This document shows, piece after piece, positions 1 through 6,339 of a stretch of 7,101 nucleotides of DNA; position 1 is the stretch's first letter, and each line of letters opens with the position of its first letter. Origin of the DNA: an uncultured Actinomyces sp. (lineage in GTDB: Bacteria > Actinomycetota > Actinomycetes > Actinomycetales > Actinomycetaceae). Both the position numbers and the translations under genes were made by a program. The DNA lies in assembly GCA_945949035.1 (NCBI GenBank), contig CAMFDH010000066.1, positions 1-7,101 on the forward strand, given 5' to 3'. Below the pieces are notes generated by a model, which saw only the letters and a program-made list of their open reading frames with translations, made no database searches and was not told where the DNA came from.

Positions 1-12
1 GTTGCACCGTGA
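1..12 (+). CDS. argC: 3' end of argC (N-acetyl-gamma-glutamyl-phosphate reductase), last three codons and stop
   Basis: In the frame starting at base 1 the sequence reads Val-Ala-Pro-stop, with TGA at 10-12. Many actinobacterial ArgC proteins end in Gly-Val-Ala-Pro, and argC is the usual gene directly before argJ. The stop overlaps the argJ start as GTGA (9-12), the coupling also seen at the next junction. ArgC makes N-acetylglutamate semialdehyde, which ArgD then transaminates. Only three codons are visible, so the call rests on position and the C-terminal residues, not on a domain. Confidence 0.6.
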   Translation, partial: VAP

Positions 13-1175
13 CCGTTACTTTTCCCTGTGGCTTTCGTGCCGCCGGACTCGCCGTTGGGCTGAAGTCTTCCGGGGCCAACGACCTCGCCATCGTCATCAA
101 TGACGGTCCGAAGCGGTCGGGAGCTGCCGTCTATACGTCGAACCGAGCCCAGGCGAACCCCATTCGCTGGTCGCGTCAGGCACTCGCTGACTCTGCTGGT
201 CAGGTTGCGGCCATCGTCCTGAACTCCGGTGGAGCGAACTGTTTCACGGGGCCCTACGGCTATGAAACTTCGGTCCTCACGGCTCAGGGCACCGCGGATC
301 TACTTGGGGTCGATCCCATCGCGGTCCAGGTTTGCTCAACCGGCCTGATTGGCGAGGGCGGTCCGGCTTTTCGTGAGCCCATTCTTTCTGCGCTTTCAAA
401 GCTTGTTGGCCAGGCTTCGGCTGAAGGTGGCATTGCTGCCAGTGAAGCAATCCTCACCACCGATACCCACGCCAAGACAGCCACTTACAGTTCGGAGGCC
501 CGCTGGTCGATTGGGGGGATGGCGAAGGGGGCGGGCATGCTCGCACCCGGCTTGGCAACCATGCTGGTGGTCCTCACCACCGACGCCGTCCTCGACTCAT
601 CCGAGTGTGACGTTGCCCTGCGCCAGGCGACTTCGACTACCTTCGACCGCCTTGACTCTGATGGCTGTATGTCCACAAACGACCAGGTAACGCTGATGGC
701 GTCGGGAGCTTCAGGGGTTGTGCCTGAACCCGGTGAGTTCGCGAACGCGCTGCAGGCTGTCTGCCTCAATCTTGCGATGCAGCTACTCTCAGATGCCGAG
801 GGCGCCTCCCACGACATTGCCATCACCGTGACCGGGGCCGCCAGTGTCGAGGACGCTCTCGAAGTTGGTCGTTCGGTTGCTCGCAACAACCTCTTCAAGG
901 CGGCTATCTTCGGGAATGACCCCAACTGGGGACGTGTTCTCGCCGCCATGGGCACGACTGGCGCCAAGTTCGATCCGGACGACGTGGATGTCTCCATGAA
1001 CGGGGTGCGGGTCTGTTCAAAGGGAGGTCCCGATCAGTCCCGTGACCTGGTCGACCTCACCCCCCGAGCCGTCGACCTCGGTATCAATCTCCATGTTGGC
1101 GGGGCGACAGCCACCATCTGGACCAACGACCTCACCCACGACTACGTCCACGAGAACAGCGCATACTCCTCATGA
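9..1175 (+). CDS. argJ: Glutamate N-acetyltransferase / ornithine acetyltransferase ArgJ
   Basis: ArgJ transfers the acetyl group from N-acetylornithine to glutamate, closing the cyclic arginine pathway in the cytoplasm. Some family members also use acetyl-CoA. The 388-residue protein has the full family layout. It carries the oxyanion-hole Ser-Thr-Gly at 110-112 and the self-cleavage motif [14 protein letters not shown] at 173-186. Thr184 there should be the nucleophile and new N-terminus of the beta chain. DAEGASHDI follows at 262-270, [15 protein letters not shown] at 301-315, and the typical C-terminus [10 protein letters not shown]. The first residues ([19 protein letters not shown]) align with normal ArgJ N-termini, supporting the GTG at 9, which overlaps the argC stop by 4 bases. 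Any ribosome binding site lies outside the window. It overlaps argB by 4 bases at ATGA. Whether it is monofunctional or bifunctional cannot be read from sequence. Confidence 0.97.
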   Translation: MTVTFPCGFRAAGLAVGLKSSGANDLAIVINDGPKRSGAAVYTSNRAQANPIRWSRQALADSAGQVAAIVLNSGGANCFTGPYGYETSVLTAQGTADLLGVDPIAVQVCSTGLIGEGGPAFREPILSALSKLVGQASAEGGIAASEAILTTDTHAKTATYSSEARWSIGGMAKGAGMLAPGLATMLVVLTTDAVLDSSECDVALRQATSTTFDRLDSDGCMSTNDQVTLMASGASGVVPEPGEFANALQAVCLNLAMQLLSDAEGASHDIAITVTGAASVEDALEVGRSVARNNLFKAAIFGNDPNWGRVLAAMGTTGAKFDPDDVDVSMNGVRVCSKGGPDQSRDLVDLTPRAVDLGINLHVGGATATIWTNDLTHDYVHENSAYSS

Positions 1176-2083
1176 ACCCCATTAAGTACCGCTTTCAGGC
1201 CCCGGAAGAAGCTCGGCGTTTCGCCAACACTCTTGTTCAGGCCCTGCCCTGGATGAAACAGCACAGCGGCAAAATCATCGTCATTAAGTTCGGCGGTAAC
1301 GCCATGGTGAACGAGGAGTTGCAGCAGGCTTTCGCCGAGGACATTGCATTCCTGCACTACGTTGGCGTTCACCCGGTTGTGGTTCACGGTGGTGGTCCGC
1401 AGATTTCAGAGATGCTTCAGCGCCTCGGGGTGGAGTCAGAGTTCAAGGCTGGCTTCCGTGTCACGTCCTCAGAGGCGATGAATGTGGTGCGCATGGTTCT
1501 GCAGGGCCAGGTCAACCCAGAGATCGTCGCCCTCATCAATGAGCACGGTCCGATGGCCATGGGACTCAGCGGTGAGGATGCTGCGATTTTCTCGGCGGAG
1601 AAAATGACGGTTGAGGTCGAGGGGCAGACGGTCGACCTCGGCCAGGTGGGCGAGGTGGTTGAAGTTCATCCCGAGACCGTTCTTGACCAGCTCGAGGCCG
1701 GTCGCGTTCCGGTGATCTCCTCAATCGCTCCCGAGCGCGGCAATGCAGGGACCGCCCTCAACGTCAATGCGGACCTGGCTGCCGCAGCGCTCGCAGTGGC
1801 TCTCGGCGCCGAGAAGTTGGTTCTACTGACCGATGTTGCGGGTCTCTATTCTGACTGGCCCAACCAGGACTCACTGGTGTCCCAGATTGAAGCCACCGAG
1901 CTGGCGCGCCTACTTGATTCGCTGGAGTCGGGGATGATCCCGAAGATGCGGGCCTGCCTGGAAGCCGTCGAGGGCGGCGTGTCCACCGCGACGGTGATCG
2001 ACGGGCGCGTACCCCATTCGGTACTTGTCGAGCTGTTCACGGATCAGGGAATCGGAACCGAAGTTAGGGCAGACAGTGAGTAA
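1172..2083 (+). CDS. argB: Acetylglutamate kinase ArgB
   Basis: ArgB phosphorylates N-acetylglutamate with ATP, normally the committed and controlled step of cyclic arginine synthesis. The 303-residue protein has an amino-acid-kinase fold. Visible motifs are KFGGN at 39-43 (catalytic Lys39), HGGG at 72-75, GFRVT at 94-98, LNVNAD at 196-201 (Asp201), LTDVAGL at 219-225 and SGMIPKM at 253-259 (Lys258 matches the second catalytic lysine). About 30 residues precede the kinase core, with a helix-like stretch near 10-32. In this family such an extension marks hexameric, arginine-inhibited enzymes, so feedback inhibition by arginine is inferred. The ATG at 1172 overlaps the argJ stop as ATGA. There is no good Shine-Dalgarno sequence before it, so translational coupling is likely. 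The stop overlaps the probable argD start. Confidence 0.97.
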   Translation: MNPIKYRFQAPEEARRFANTLVQALPWMKQHSGKIIVIKFGGNAMVNEELQQAFAEDIAFLHYVGVHPVVVHGGGPQISEMLQRLGVESEFKAGFRVTSSEAMNVVRMVLQGQVNPEIVALINEHGPMAMGLSGEDAAIFSAEKMTVEVEGQTVDLGQVGEVVEVHPETVLDQLEAGRVPVISSIAPERGNAGTALNVNADLAAAALAVALGAEKLVLLTDVAGLYSDWPNQDSLVSQIEATELARLLDSLESGMIPKMRACLEAVEGGVSTATVIDGRVPHSVLVELFTDQGIGTEVRADSE

Positions 2084-3251
2084 GCAGGGTCGCGCAGCAC
2101 AGGTGTTGATGAACAGCTACGGCGAGCCGCAGGCCGAACTGGTCCGCGGCGAAGGCTGCCACGTCTGGGACAGCAGCGGAAAACGCTATCTTGATTTCCT
2201 CGCTGGTATTGCCGTCAACGCCCTCGGTCACGCGCATCCTGCCTTTGTTACAGCCATCTCGGAGCAGGCTGCAACTCTGGCTCACATCTCTAACTTCTTC
2301 GTTTCGCCACCCCAGTTGAAGCTGGCGGAAACCCTTCTGGACATTTCTGGAGCCGGACCAAGTGGGCGAGTCTTCTTCACCAACTCGGGCGCCGAGGCTA
2401 ATGAGGCGGCACTCAAGCTGGCTCGCCTGCACGGCACACCCCTTGGAAAGAACGCAGTGGTTGCCCTTGAAGGTAGCTTCCACGGACGAACTCTCGGCGC
2501 CCTGTCGCTCACGTCAAACCCCCGCTACCGAGAGCCATTCGAGCCGCTCCCCGGCGGGGTGACGCGGATCGAACCCACAGTCGAAGCGCTCGAGGCCGTG
2601 ATGGATGAGCGCGTTGCGGCTCTCTTTCTTGAGCCCATCCAGGGTGAAGCCGGGGTGGTTCCGCTTTCGCGAGAGTTCCTGACGCGCGCCAGTGAGCTCA
2701 CATCAGAGGTTGGTGCCCTTTTGGTAGTGGATGAGGTTCAAACCGGCATTGCACGAACCGGCTCCTGGTTTGGCTTTCAAGACTCTGGGATCACCCCGGA
2801 CATCATCACGCTTGCCAAGGGACTCGGCGGGGGTTTCCCCATCGGAGCCTGTATTGCCTACGGCGAAGCTGCCGACCTCTTCTACCCCGGGGCTCACGGC
2901 ACAACCTTTGGGGGCAACCCCCTCGGATGCCATGTCTCCCAAGCCGTCCTCGACACCATCGTCGATCTGGACCTGGCGGGTAACGCCGTGCTTCGCGGTC
3001 AGCAGTTGGCCGACGCGATTCTTGCCCTCAATGAACCACTCGTAAAGGCAGTTCGAGGACGAGGTCTGCTTTTGGGAATTGAGCTAGAAGAGGATGTTGC
3101 TCCCCAGGTTGCTGCTGCTGCGCGCGCTGCGGGACTGATCGTGAACAGCCCGAATGCCCGGGTGATCCGCCTTGCTCCGCCGCTCACAGTTGGCGACGAG
3201 GAGATCGCAGAGTTTCTGACCTTATTTAGGAAAGCTCTCAGGGACGTTTAA
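2076..3251 (+). CDS. argD: Acetylornithine aminotransferase ArgD
   Basis: ArgD is a PLP-dependent class III aminotransferase that converts N-acetylglutamate semialdehyde to N-acetylornithine using glutamate. From the GTG at 2076 the protein has 391 residues. Family motifs are [14 protein letters not shown] at 42-55, [16 protein letters not shown] at 102-117, FHGRT at 135-139 and VVDEVQTG at 217-224 (Asp219 contacts the PLP ring nitrogen). Further on are [13 protein letters not shown] at 246-258 (Lys248 forms the Schiff base) and [10 protein letters not shown] at 274-283. The open frame extends upstream to 2025, but those 17 extra residues do not look like the family and would overlap argB by 59 bases. 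The GTG at 2076 gives an 8-base overlap (GTGAGTAA), and TTAGGG lies six bases before it. An ATG at 2109 would cut into the N-terminal helix. The gene is the last of this arg run; no argF follows. Confidence 0.95.
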   Translation: MSKQGRAAQVLMNSYGEPQAELVRGEGCHVWDSSGKRYLDFLAGIAVNALGHAHPAFVTAISEQAATLAHISNFFVSPPQLKLAETLLDISGAGPSGRVFFTNSGAEANEAALKLARLHGTPLGKNAVVALEGSFHGRTLGALSLTSNPRYREPFEPLPGGVTRIEPTVEALEAVMDERVAALFLEPIQGEAGVVPLSREFLTRASELTSEVGALLVVDEVQTGIARTGSWFGFQDSGITPDIITLAKGLGGGFPIGACIAYGEAADLFYPGAHGTTFGGNPLGCHVSQAVLDTIVDLDLAGNAVLRGQQLADAILALNEPLVKAVRGRGLLLGIELEEDVAPQVAAAARAAGLIVNSPNARVIRLAPPLTVGDEEIAEFLTLFRKALRDV

Positions 3252-3284
3252 GCGTCATTACCCGGGGATTTAGGGCCAGACACT

Positions 3285-3322
3285 CGCGGGACTTTCGACC
3301 GTCTGGCAGGGACCTTGCTCAC
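3285..3322 (+). promoter_or_regulatory. Tandem DosR/DevR-like boxes (distal pair)
   Basis: GGGACTTTCGACCG (3288-3301) matches 11 of 14 positions of the core GGGACTWWAGTCCC of the mycobacterial DosR consensus. A second copy, GGGACCTTGCTCAC (3309-3322), matches 10 of 14. The two start 21 bases apart, about two helical turns, as expected if dimers bind on one face of the DNA. The outer arms of the 20-base consensus are poorly kept. Assignment to a DosR/NarL-type regulator is inference from pattern only. Confidence 0.35.
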
Positions 3323-3400
3323 ACACTGTATGGCCTTGGGCCTACGCCTTCAGTTCTGAAACATCTGCAGAAACAGCGGAATCTCGCGGATCTTAGCCAG

Positions 3401-3410
3401 CGGCTAGCCG
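3401..3410. repeat. Perfect 10-bp palindrome CGGCTAGCCG
   Basis: CGGCTAGCCG equals its own reverse complement. It is flanked by CCAG (3397-3400) and CTGG (3415-3418), which could pair outside it. An alternative small hairpin TAGCC-AGC-GGCTA (3394-3406) overlaps it. It lies between the distal and proximal DosR-like boxes and could be an operator or an RNA structure; the sequence does not decide. Confidence 0.3.
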
Positions 3411-3434
3411 ACCCCTGGTTACAGTTTGGTGTCC

Positions 3435-3454
3435 TTTAGGACCTTCGGCCCGTA
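3435..3454 (+). promoter_or_regulatory. DosR/DevR-like box (proximal)
   Basis: AGGACCTTCGGCCC (3438-3451) matches 10 of 14 core positions of GGGACTWWAGTCCC, and the 20-base site matches 14 of 20. It overlaps an inverted repeat GTCCT-TT-AGGAC (3431-3442). If the TATTCT at 3484-3489 is the -10 element, the box centre is near -50, close to where activators of the DosR/NarL class bind. Which regulator binds is inference. Confidence 0.4.
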
Positions 3455-3483
3455 AAACGCCATTATCTTCTCGCCAAATTCCC

Positions 3484-3489
3484 TATTCT
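3484..3489 (+). promoter_or_regulatory. Probable -10 element TATTCT for the small membrane protein gene
   Basis: TATTCT fits the actinobacterial -10 pattern TANNNT. No good -35 hexamer sits 16-18 bases upstream, which is common for activator-dependent promoters. A transcript from about 3496 would have a leader of roughly 60 bases, ending in the ribosome binding site AAAGGGA (3543-3549), five bases before the ATG. Confidence 0.4.
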
Positions 3490-3554
3490 TTTACTGACCT
3501 AGTAATCAGCCATCGGCACCAGCCGAGAAGCACCGTTTCCGTAAAGGGATAAAA

Positions 3555-4046
3555 ATGTCGCAAGAGTCGACCACCTCCACAAACCCCGGCGTATACCGCA
3601 CCGTCGTCGCATGGATCATGATCGTCGTTGGCGCTCTCATGATGATCGGCGGCGTCGTCGCTTGGTTCGCCGTTTCCGCCAACCTCCGCGTTGAGCACAT
3701 GACCGTTCCGGATGACGCCTCGATGAGCCAGGGCGCAACCGTTGCTGGCCCGATCTCCGCATGGGCTATGCAGGGAATCATCCAGAAGCACGCCCTCGGC
3801 GCAACCGGCGGCCTCACCTACGCTGAGCTTGGTGCCGCTGTCAACGAAGCCAAGGCTGAGTTCGGTGATGATTCACCTGAGGCCGCTCAGGCTCAGGGCC
3901 TGCGCACCACCGCAATGAACGCTTCGTTCCTGCGTGGCTCGCTGTTCACCTCGATCCTCGCATTCGGTGTTTCTGCACTGGCAACCGGCACCGGCCTCAT
4001 GGGCCTGCTCGGTGGCACCGTGCTTCTTCCCCGTCGCAAGAACTAG
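3555..4046 (+). CDS. Small two-helix membrane protein of the family often labelled 'aromatic ring-opening dioxygenase LigA'
   Basis: This 163-residue protein has a short polar N-terminus, a membrane helix at about 17-40, an outside region at about 41-126 and a second helix at about 128-157 ending in a positive PRRKN tail, so both ends should be cytoplasmic. The outer region contains GPISAWAMQGIIQKHAL, ATGGLTYAEL and TTAMNASFLRGSLFTSILAFGVSAL. I recall close versions of these in actinobacterial proteins named LigA. That name appears to be a database error: there are no dioxygenase motifs, metal ligands or soluble fold. The true function is unknown. Codon use is extremely biased: 7 of 7 Ile are ATC, 5 of 5 Phe TTC, 5 of 5 Asn AAC, 13 of 14 Thr ACC, and all Arg CGC or CGT, which suggests high expression. 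ATG at 3555 follows a good ribosome binding site. The gene has its own promoter region and terminator, so it is probably monocistronic. Confidence 0.85.
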   Translation: MSQESTTSTNPGVYRTVVAWIMIVVGALMMIGGVVAWFAVSANLRVEHMTVPDDASMSQGATVAGPISAWAMQGIIQKHALGATGGLTYAELGAAVNEAKAEFGDDSPEAAQAQGLRTTAMNASFLRGSLFTSILAFGVSALATGTGLMGLLGGTVLLPRRKN

Positions 4047-4091
4047 TTTCTGATCTTCCGGTGATCTAACGGTCTCCGCGAGATAGCATTT

Positions 4092-4126
4092 GCCCGGTCG
4101 ACTCCTGTCGGCCGGGCTTCTGCTTT
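4092..4126 (+). terminator. Intrinsic terminator after the small membrane protein gene
   Basis: An 11-bp stem with one G-U pair (arms 4092-4102 and 4107-4117) closes a TCCT loop and is followed by TTCTGCTTT. The stem is GC-rich and the tail U-rich, as in rho-independent terminators. It should separate this transcript from the gene at 4156, or act as a partial stop if the two are co-transcribed, since no clear promoter fits in the 38 bases that follow. Confidence 0.88.
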
Positions 4127-4155
4127 AAGCCACCCGATTTCAGAGGGAGAACGAC

Positions 4156-5349
4156 TTGAAACGTCTCATCGCTGTCGACCTGGCGCGCTTCCTCGCTCTG
4201 GTCGGGATGATGGCCGCCCACCTTCTCCCCGCGGCTCGCAGCGGCGGTTGGGTCGATTACCTGACCTCGGGTTTCCCCTCCACACTGTTCGCCGTCCTGG
4301 GCGGTTTCGGGGTTGTTTTCTCCACAAGGCGCTATCTTGCCGAAGGACAGCGAGGACCCGCAATCGTTTCGGGCCTGGTGCGTGGCGGCAGCGTTGCCAT
4401 GATCGGATTCCTCATGGGATTCCTACCCGATCACAACATCATCGTCATTCTCGTCTACTACGGGGTGGCGATCATGGTGGCCACCCTGCTTGTCCTTCTC
4501 CCCCAGCTTCCGCTCCTCTTGATTCTCCTGGGGGCTTCAATCGTTACACCACTCGTAGCATTTGAGGTCAAGACTCAAACCAGCCAGTCCATCGGACACG
4601 GGATGCTTGATCTCTCGACTGTACCCAGCACTTTAAGCACCCTTTTTCTGACGGGGACCTATCCGGTCTTTACTTGGAGTATCTACCTAGGTATCGGAAT
4701 CCTGCTGGCTCGCGCCCTCCTGACAAGCAGGAATCAGGTCCGCTCAGCCCTGATCTTTGCCCTGTCTGGAGCCGCCGCATGGGCTCTGGCTGAAATCATC
4801 AACAGTTTTCAGACTCATGCACTTTCACTCCAACTCGAGGCCGAGGGATTCGGGGCGGCAACAGAGATTGCGACGGCACTTGGCCAGAGTGCCTATGGCA
4901 GCCCCTTTCTTGGGGGGTGGAACGCCCTGCTCATTGCCAGTCCCCACTCAGGTTCAACGGCTGACATCCTGAAGACGGGCGGCGGTGCGGTCCTGGCGAT
5001 CTGCCTTCTGGTGGCTGTCTTCTCGAGGATTGGTACCACCCCCGTGCTTTTGCGTCCCCTGGCCAAGGTTGGCGCAACTCCCCTCACCTCATACGTCCTT
5101 CACATCACGATGACAGCCTTTTTGATGCTTTGGACAGGCCGCCCCCTCGATGCGATTGGGTGGATACGGACGTATGAGATCCTGGCGGTTTCCTTCTGGT
5201 GGCAACTTGCTGTTCTGCTCCTCCTAGGGACCATTTTGAGTGCGACGAAGAAGCGAGGTCCGCTTGAGACCCTGGTTTCCTGGGCTTCGCGGACAGCTGC
5301 CGGCGAGATCCCCCGTGCAAACTCCGAAAATGCCTCAAACGGCGTCTAA
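4156..5349 (+). CDS. Polytopic membrane protein, DUF1624 (HGSNAT-like) / DUF418 family, putative acyltransferase
   Basis: This 397-residue protein has about ten hydrophobic segments (roughly 5-25, 40-56, 74-91, 94-115, 117-136, 170-188, 197-215, 274-291, 307-326 and 342-362). The N-terminus MKRLIAVDLARFLALVGMMAAH, with Asp8, Arg11 and His22, is the signature of heparan-alpha-glucosaminide N-acetyltransferase-like (DUF1624) proteins. TGTYPVFTWSIYLGIGILLAR (166-186), SPHSGS (262-267), VGATPLTSYVLH (305-316) and the tail KRGPLETLVSWASR (366-379) resemble actinobacterial YeiB/DUF418-type proteins. Such proteins are thought to move acyl groups across or within the membrane, but the substrate here is unknown. 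The start is a TTG at 4156, chosen because AGAGGGAGA (4142-4150) sits five bases upstream and the protein then begins at the conserved motif. It lies between a strong terminator and an independently expressed lipoprotein gene. Codon use is ordinary, unlike its upstream neighbour. Confidence 0.8.
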   Translation: MKRLIAVDLARFLALVGMMAAHLLPAARSGGWVDYLTSGFPSTLFAVLGGFGVVFSTRRYLAEGQRGPAIVSGLVRGGSVAMIGFLMGFLPDHNIIVILVYYGVAIMVATLLVLLPQLPLLLILLGASIVTPLVAFEVKTQTSQSIGHGMLDLSTVPSTLSTLFLTGTYPVFTWSIYLGIGILLARALLTSRNQVRSALIFALSGAAAWALAEIINSFQTHALSLQLEAEGFGAATEIATALGQSAYGSPFLGGWNALLIASPHSGSTADILKTGGGAVLAICLLVAVFSRIGTTPVLLRPLAKVGATPLTSYVLHITMTAFLMLWTGRPLDAIGWIRTYEILAVSFWWQLAVLLLLGTILSATKKRGPLETLVSWASRTAAGEIPRANSENASNGV

Positions 5350-5394
5350 CCTAGACGTTGCAGTTCGGTTTCAAGGCTGGTGAAGCGTGTTTTT

Positions 5395-5416
5395 GGGGCT
5401 GAATCGCCCCTATTGT
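5395..5416 (+). promoter_or_regulatory. Inverted repeat and -10 element for the DUF4349 gene; probable leaderless start
   Basis: TATTGT (5411-5416) fits the -10 pattern and lies exactly seven bases before the ATG at 5423, so transcription would begin at or next to the start codon. There is no Shine-Dalgarno sequence, which agrees with a leaderless mRNA, a common state in actinobacteria. The inverted repeat GGGGC-TGAATC-GCCCC (5395-5410) sits just before the -10 in the spacer, where a repressor could block RNA polymerase. The -35 is poor. The same repeat could instead be a weak terminator for the preceding gene, though no T-run follows. Confidence 0.4.
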
Positions 5417-5422
5417 GAGCGC

Positions 5423-6328
5423 ATGAAAACAAGGACTGTTCTGCGCCCGCTGATCACGGTGCTAGCCATCGTGGCTCTGGGTGTTGCGGGTTGCTCGGGA
5501 GGATCCGGGTACAACTCTGCTGTTGAAAGCTTGGCCGGTTCTGATGGCGGCATGGTAACCGAAGAATATGCAGCCAGCGCAGACATGGACATGGGCTCGG
5601 CTGAAGATGCCAAGACCCAGGTTGGTTCTTCGACTATCGTCTCGGGGGACGCAACAGTCATCACTCCGGATCCTCGCGGTAAGGCCGCCGAGTTCAGCGA
5701 GCAGGTTCGGGATCTCGGGGGACGTATTGATTCAAGCTCGTCCTCGGACTACCAGAACCAGCCCTATGCCTCAGTATCGGCAGCAATCCCCGCGGATAGG
5801 TTCGATGAGGTGATGTCCTCACTCGACAGTCTTGGGCGCGTGGAGAATGCTTCCGTCTATAACCAGGACGTCACCCAGCAGGTGACAGACCTGGATGCTC
5901 GAATCGCAGTCCTGGAAGACTCGATCGACCGGCTTAAGGCCCTGATGGAACAGGCAACAACCGTCGAAGAGCTGATTGCAGCCGAGAATGGACTGACCCA
6001 ACGCCAGGCAGAACTAGACTCCCTCAACGCCCAACTCGAGTGGCTGTCCGGCCAGGTTGAGATGTCTAACCTCTACGTCAACTTCTCGACTGAGGTGGAC
6101 TCGTCAGGATTCTCTTTTGAGAAAGCCTGGCAGTTCATCCTCAAGTCATTTGAGGTTATTGGTTACGCCCTCCTGATCGCCCTGCCCTGGGTCATCATCA
6201 TCCTTTTGATCACCGCTGTCGTTCGCGGCATCCTGGCAAGACGGCGCAGGCAGAAGTATGCGGGCTTCAGCATTGATTCAGATGAGAAGACCCCTAAGAC
6301 AGAGGTAGAAGAGACTCAGGTCAAGTAG
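5423..6328 (+). CDS. DUF4349 lipoprotein with coiled coil and C-terminal membrane helix
   Basis: The 301-residue protein starts with a lipoprotein signal (MKTRT, hydrophobic stretch, lipobox VAGC with Cys24), so it should be lipidated on the outer face of the membrane. A low-complexity Ser/Gly/Asp/Met linker (25-68) follows. The DUF4349 domain spans about 69-270. It includes KAAEFSEQVRDLGGRIDSSSS, PYASVSAAIPADRFDEVM and LGRVENASVYNQDVTQQVTDLDARIAVLEDSIDRL, the family's core. Residues 152-215 read as a coiled coil. A membrane helix (about 246-270) precedes ARRRRQK and an acidic cytoplasmic tail. It would thus be anchored twice, by lipid at the N-terminus and by a helix at the C-terminus. The biochemical role of DUF4349 is not established. 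The open frame extends to a GTG at 5387, but the ATG at 5423 gives a proper signal peptide. It ends 11 bases from the convergent MarR gene. Confidence 0.88.
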   Translation: MKTRTVLRPLITVLAIVALGVAGCSGGSGYNSAVESLAGSDGGMVTEEYAASADMDMGSAEDAKTQVGSSTIVSGDATVITPDPRGKAAEFSEQVRDLGGRIDSSSSSDYQNQPYASVSAAIPADRFDEVMSSLDSLGRVENASVYNQDVTQQVTDLDARIAVLEDSIDRLKALMEQATTVEELIAAENGLTQRQAELDSLNAQLEWLSGQVEMSNLYVNFSTEVDSSGFSFEKAWQFILKSFEVIGYALLIALPWVIIILLITAVVRGILARRRRQKYAGFSIDSDEKTPKTEVEETQVK

Positions 6329-6339
6329 GTCGGCGCCGG

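Larger units (their letters stand above)
3252..3554. other. 303-base non-coding region between argD and the small membrane protein gene
   Basis: I see no convincing gene here. The best small frame (ATG at 3330, nine codons) has no nearby ribosome binding site. The stretch contains an imperfect hairpin just after argD, two close DosR/DevR-like boxes at 3285-3322, a 10-bp palindrome at 3401-3410, a third DosR-like box at 3435-3454 and a probable -10 element at 3484-3489. It therefore looks like a regulatory region for the downstream gene, plus the 3' end of the arg transcript. Confidence 0.7.

Noticed and set aside
485..997. Long minus-strand open frame (170 codons) inside argJ
   Set aside because: It is antisense to an unambiguous ArgJ and is explained by high third-position GC; the protein resembles no family.
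2025..2075. Upstream extension of argD from an ATG at 2025
   Set aside because: The 17 extra residues are out of frame with argB and unlike ArgD N-termini; the GTG at 2076 gives a normal length and a short overlap.
3275..3307. Stem GCCAGAC/GTCTGGC just after argD as an intrinsic terminator
   Set aside because: The stem is only 7 bp with a 19-base loop and is not followed by a U-run; its loop also carries the first DosR-like box. It may be chance or a weak structure.
3330..3359. Nine-codon frame MALGLRLQF as a leader peptide
   Set aside because: The nearest purine-rich sequence is too far upstream, there are no repeated regulatory codons, and no terminator/antiterminator pair is visible.
3506..3817. 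Minus-strand open frames of about 100 codons opposite the small membrane protein gene
   Set aside because: They are antisense shadows of a gene with strong codon bias, with no ribosome binding site or recognisable protein features.
5387..5422. GTG at 5387 as the DUF4349 start
   Set aside because: It would place twelve residues including a Cys before the signal peptide; the ATG at 5423 gives the correct charged n-region and fits the -10 element.
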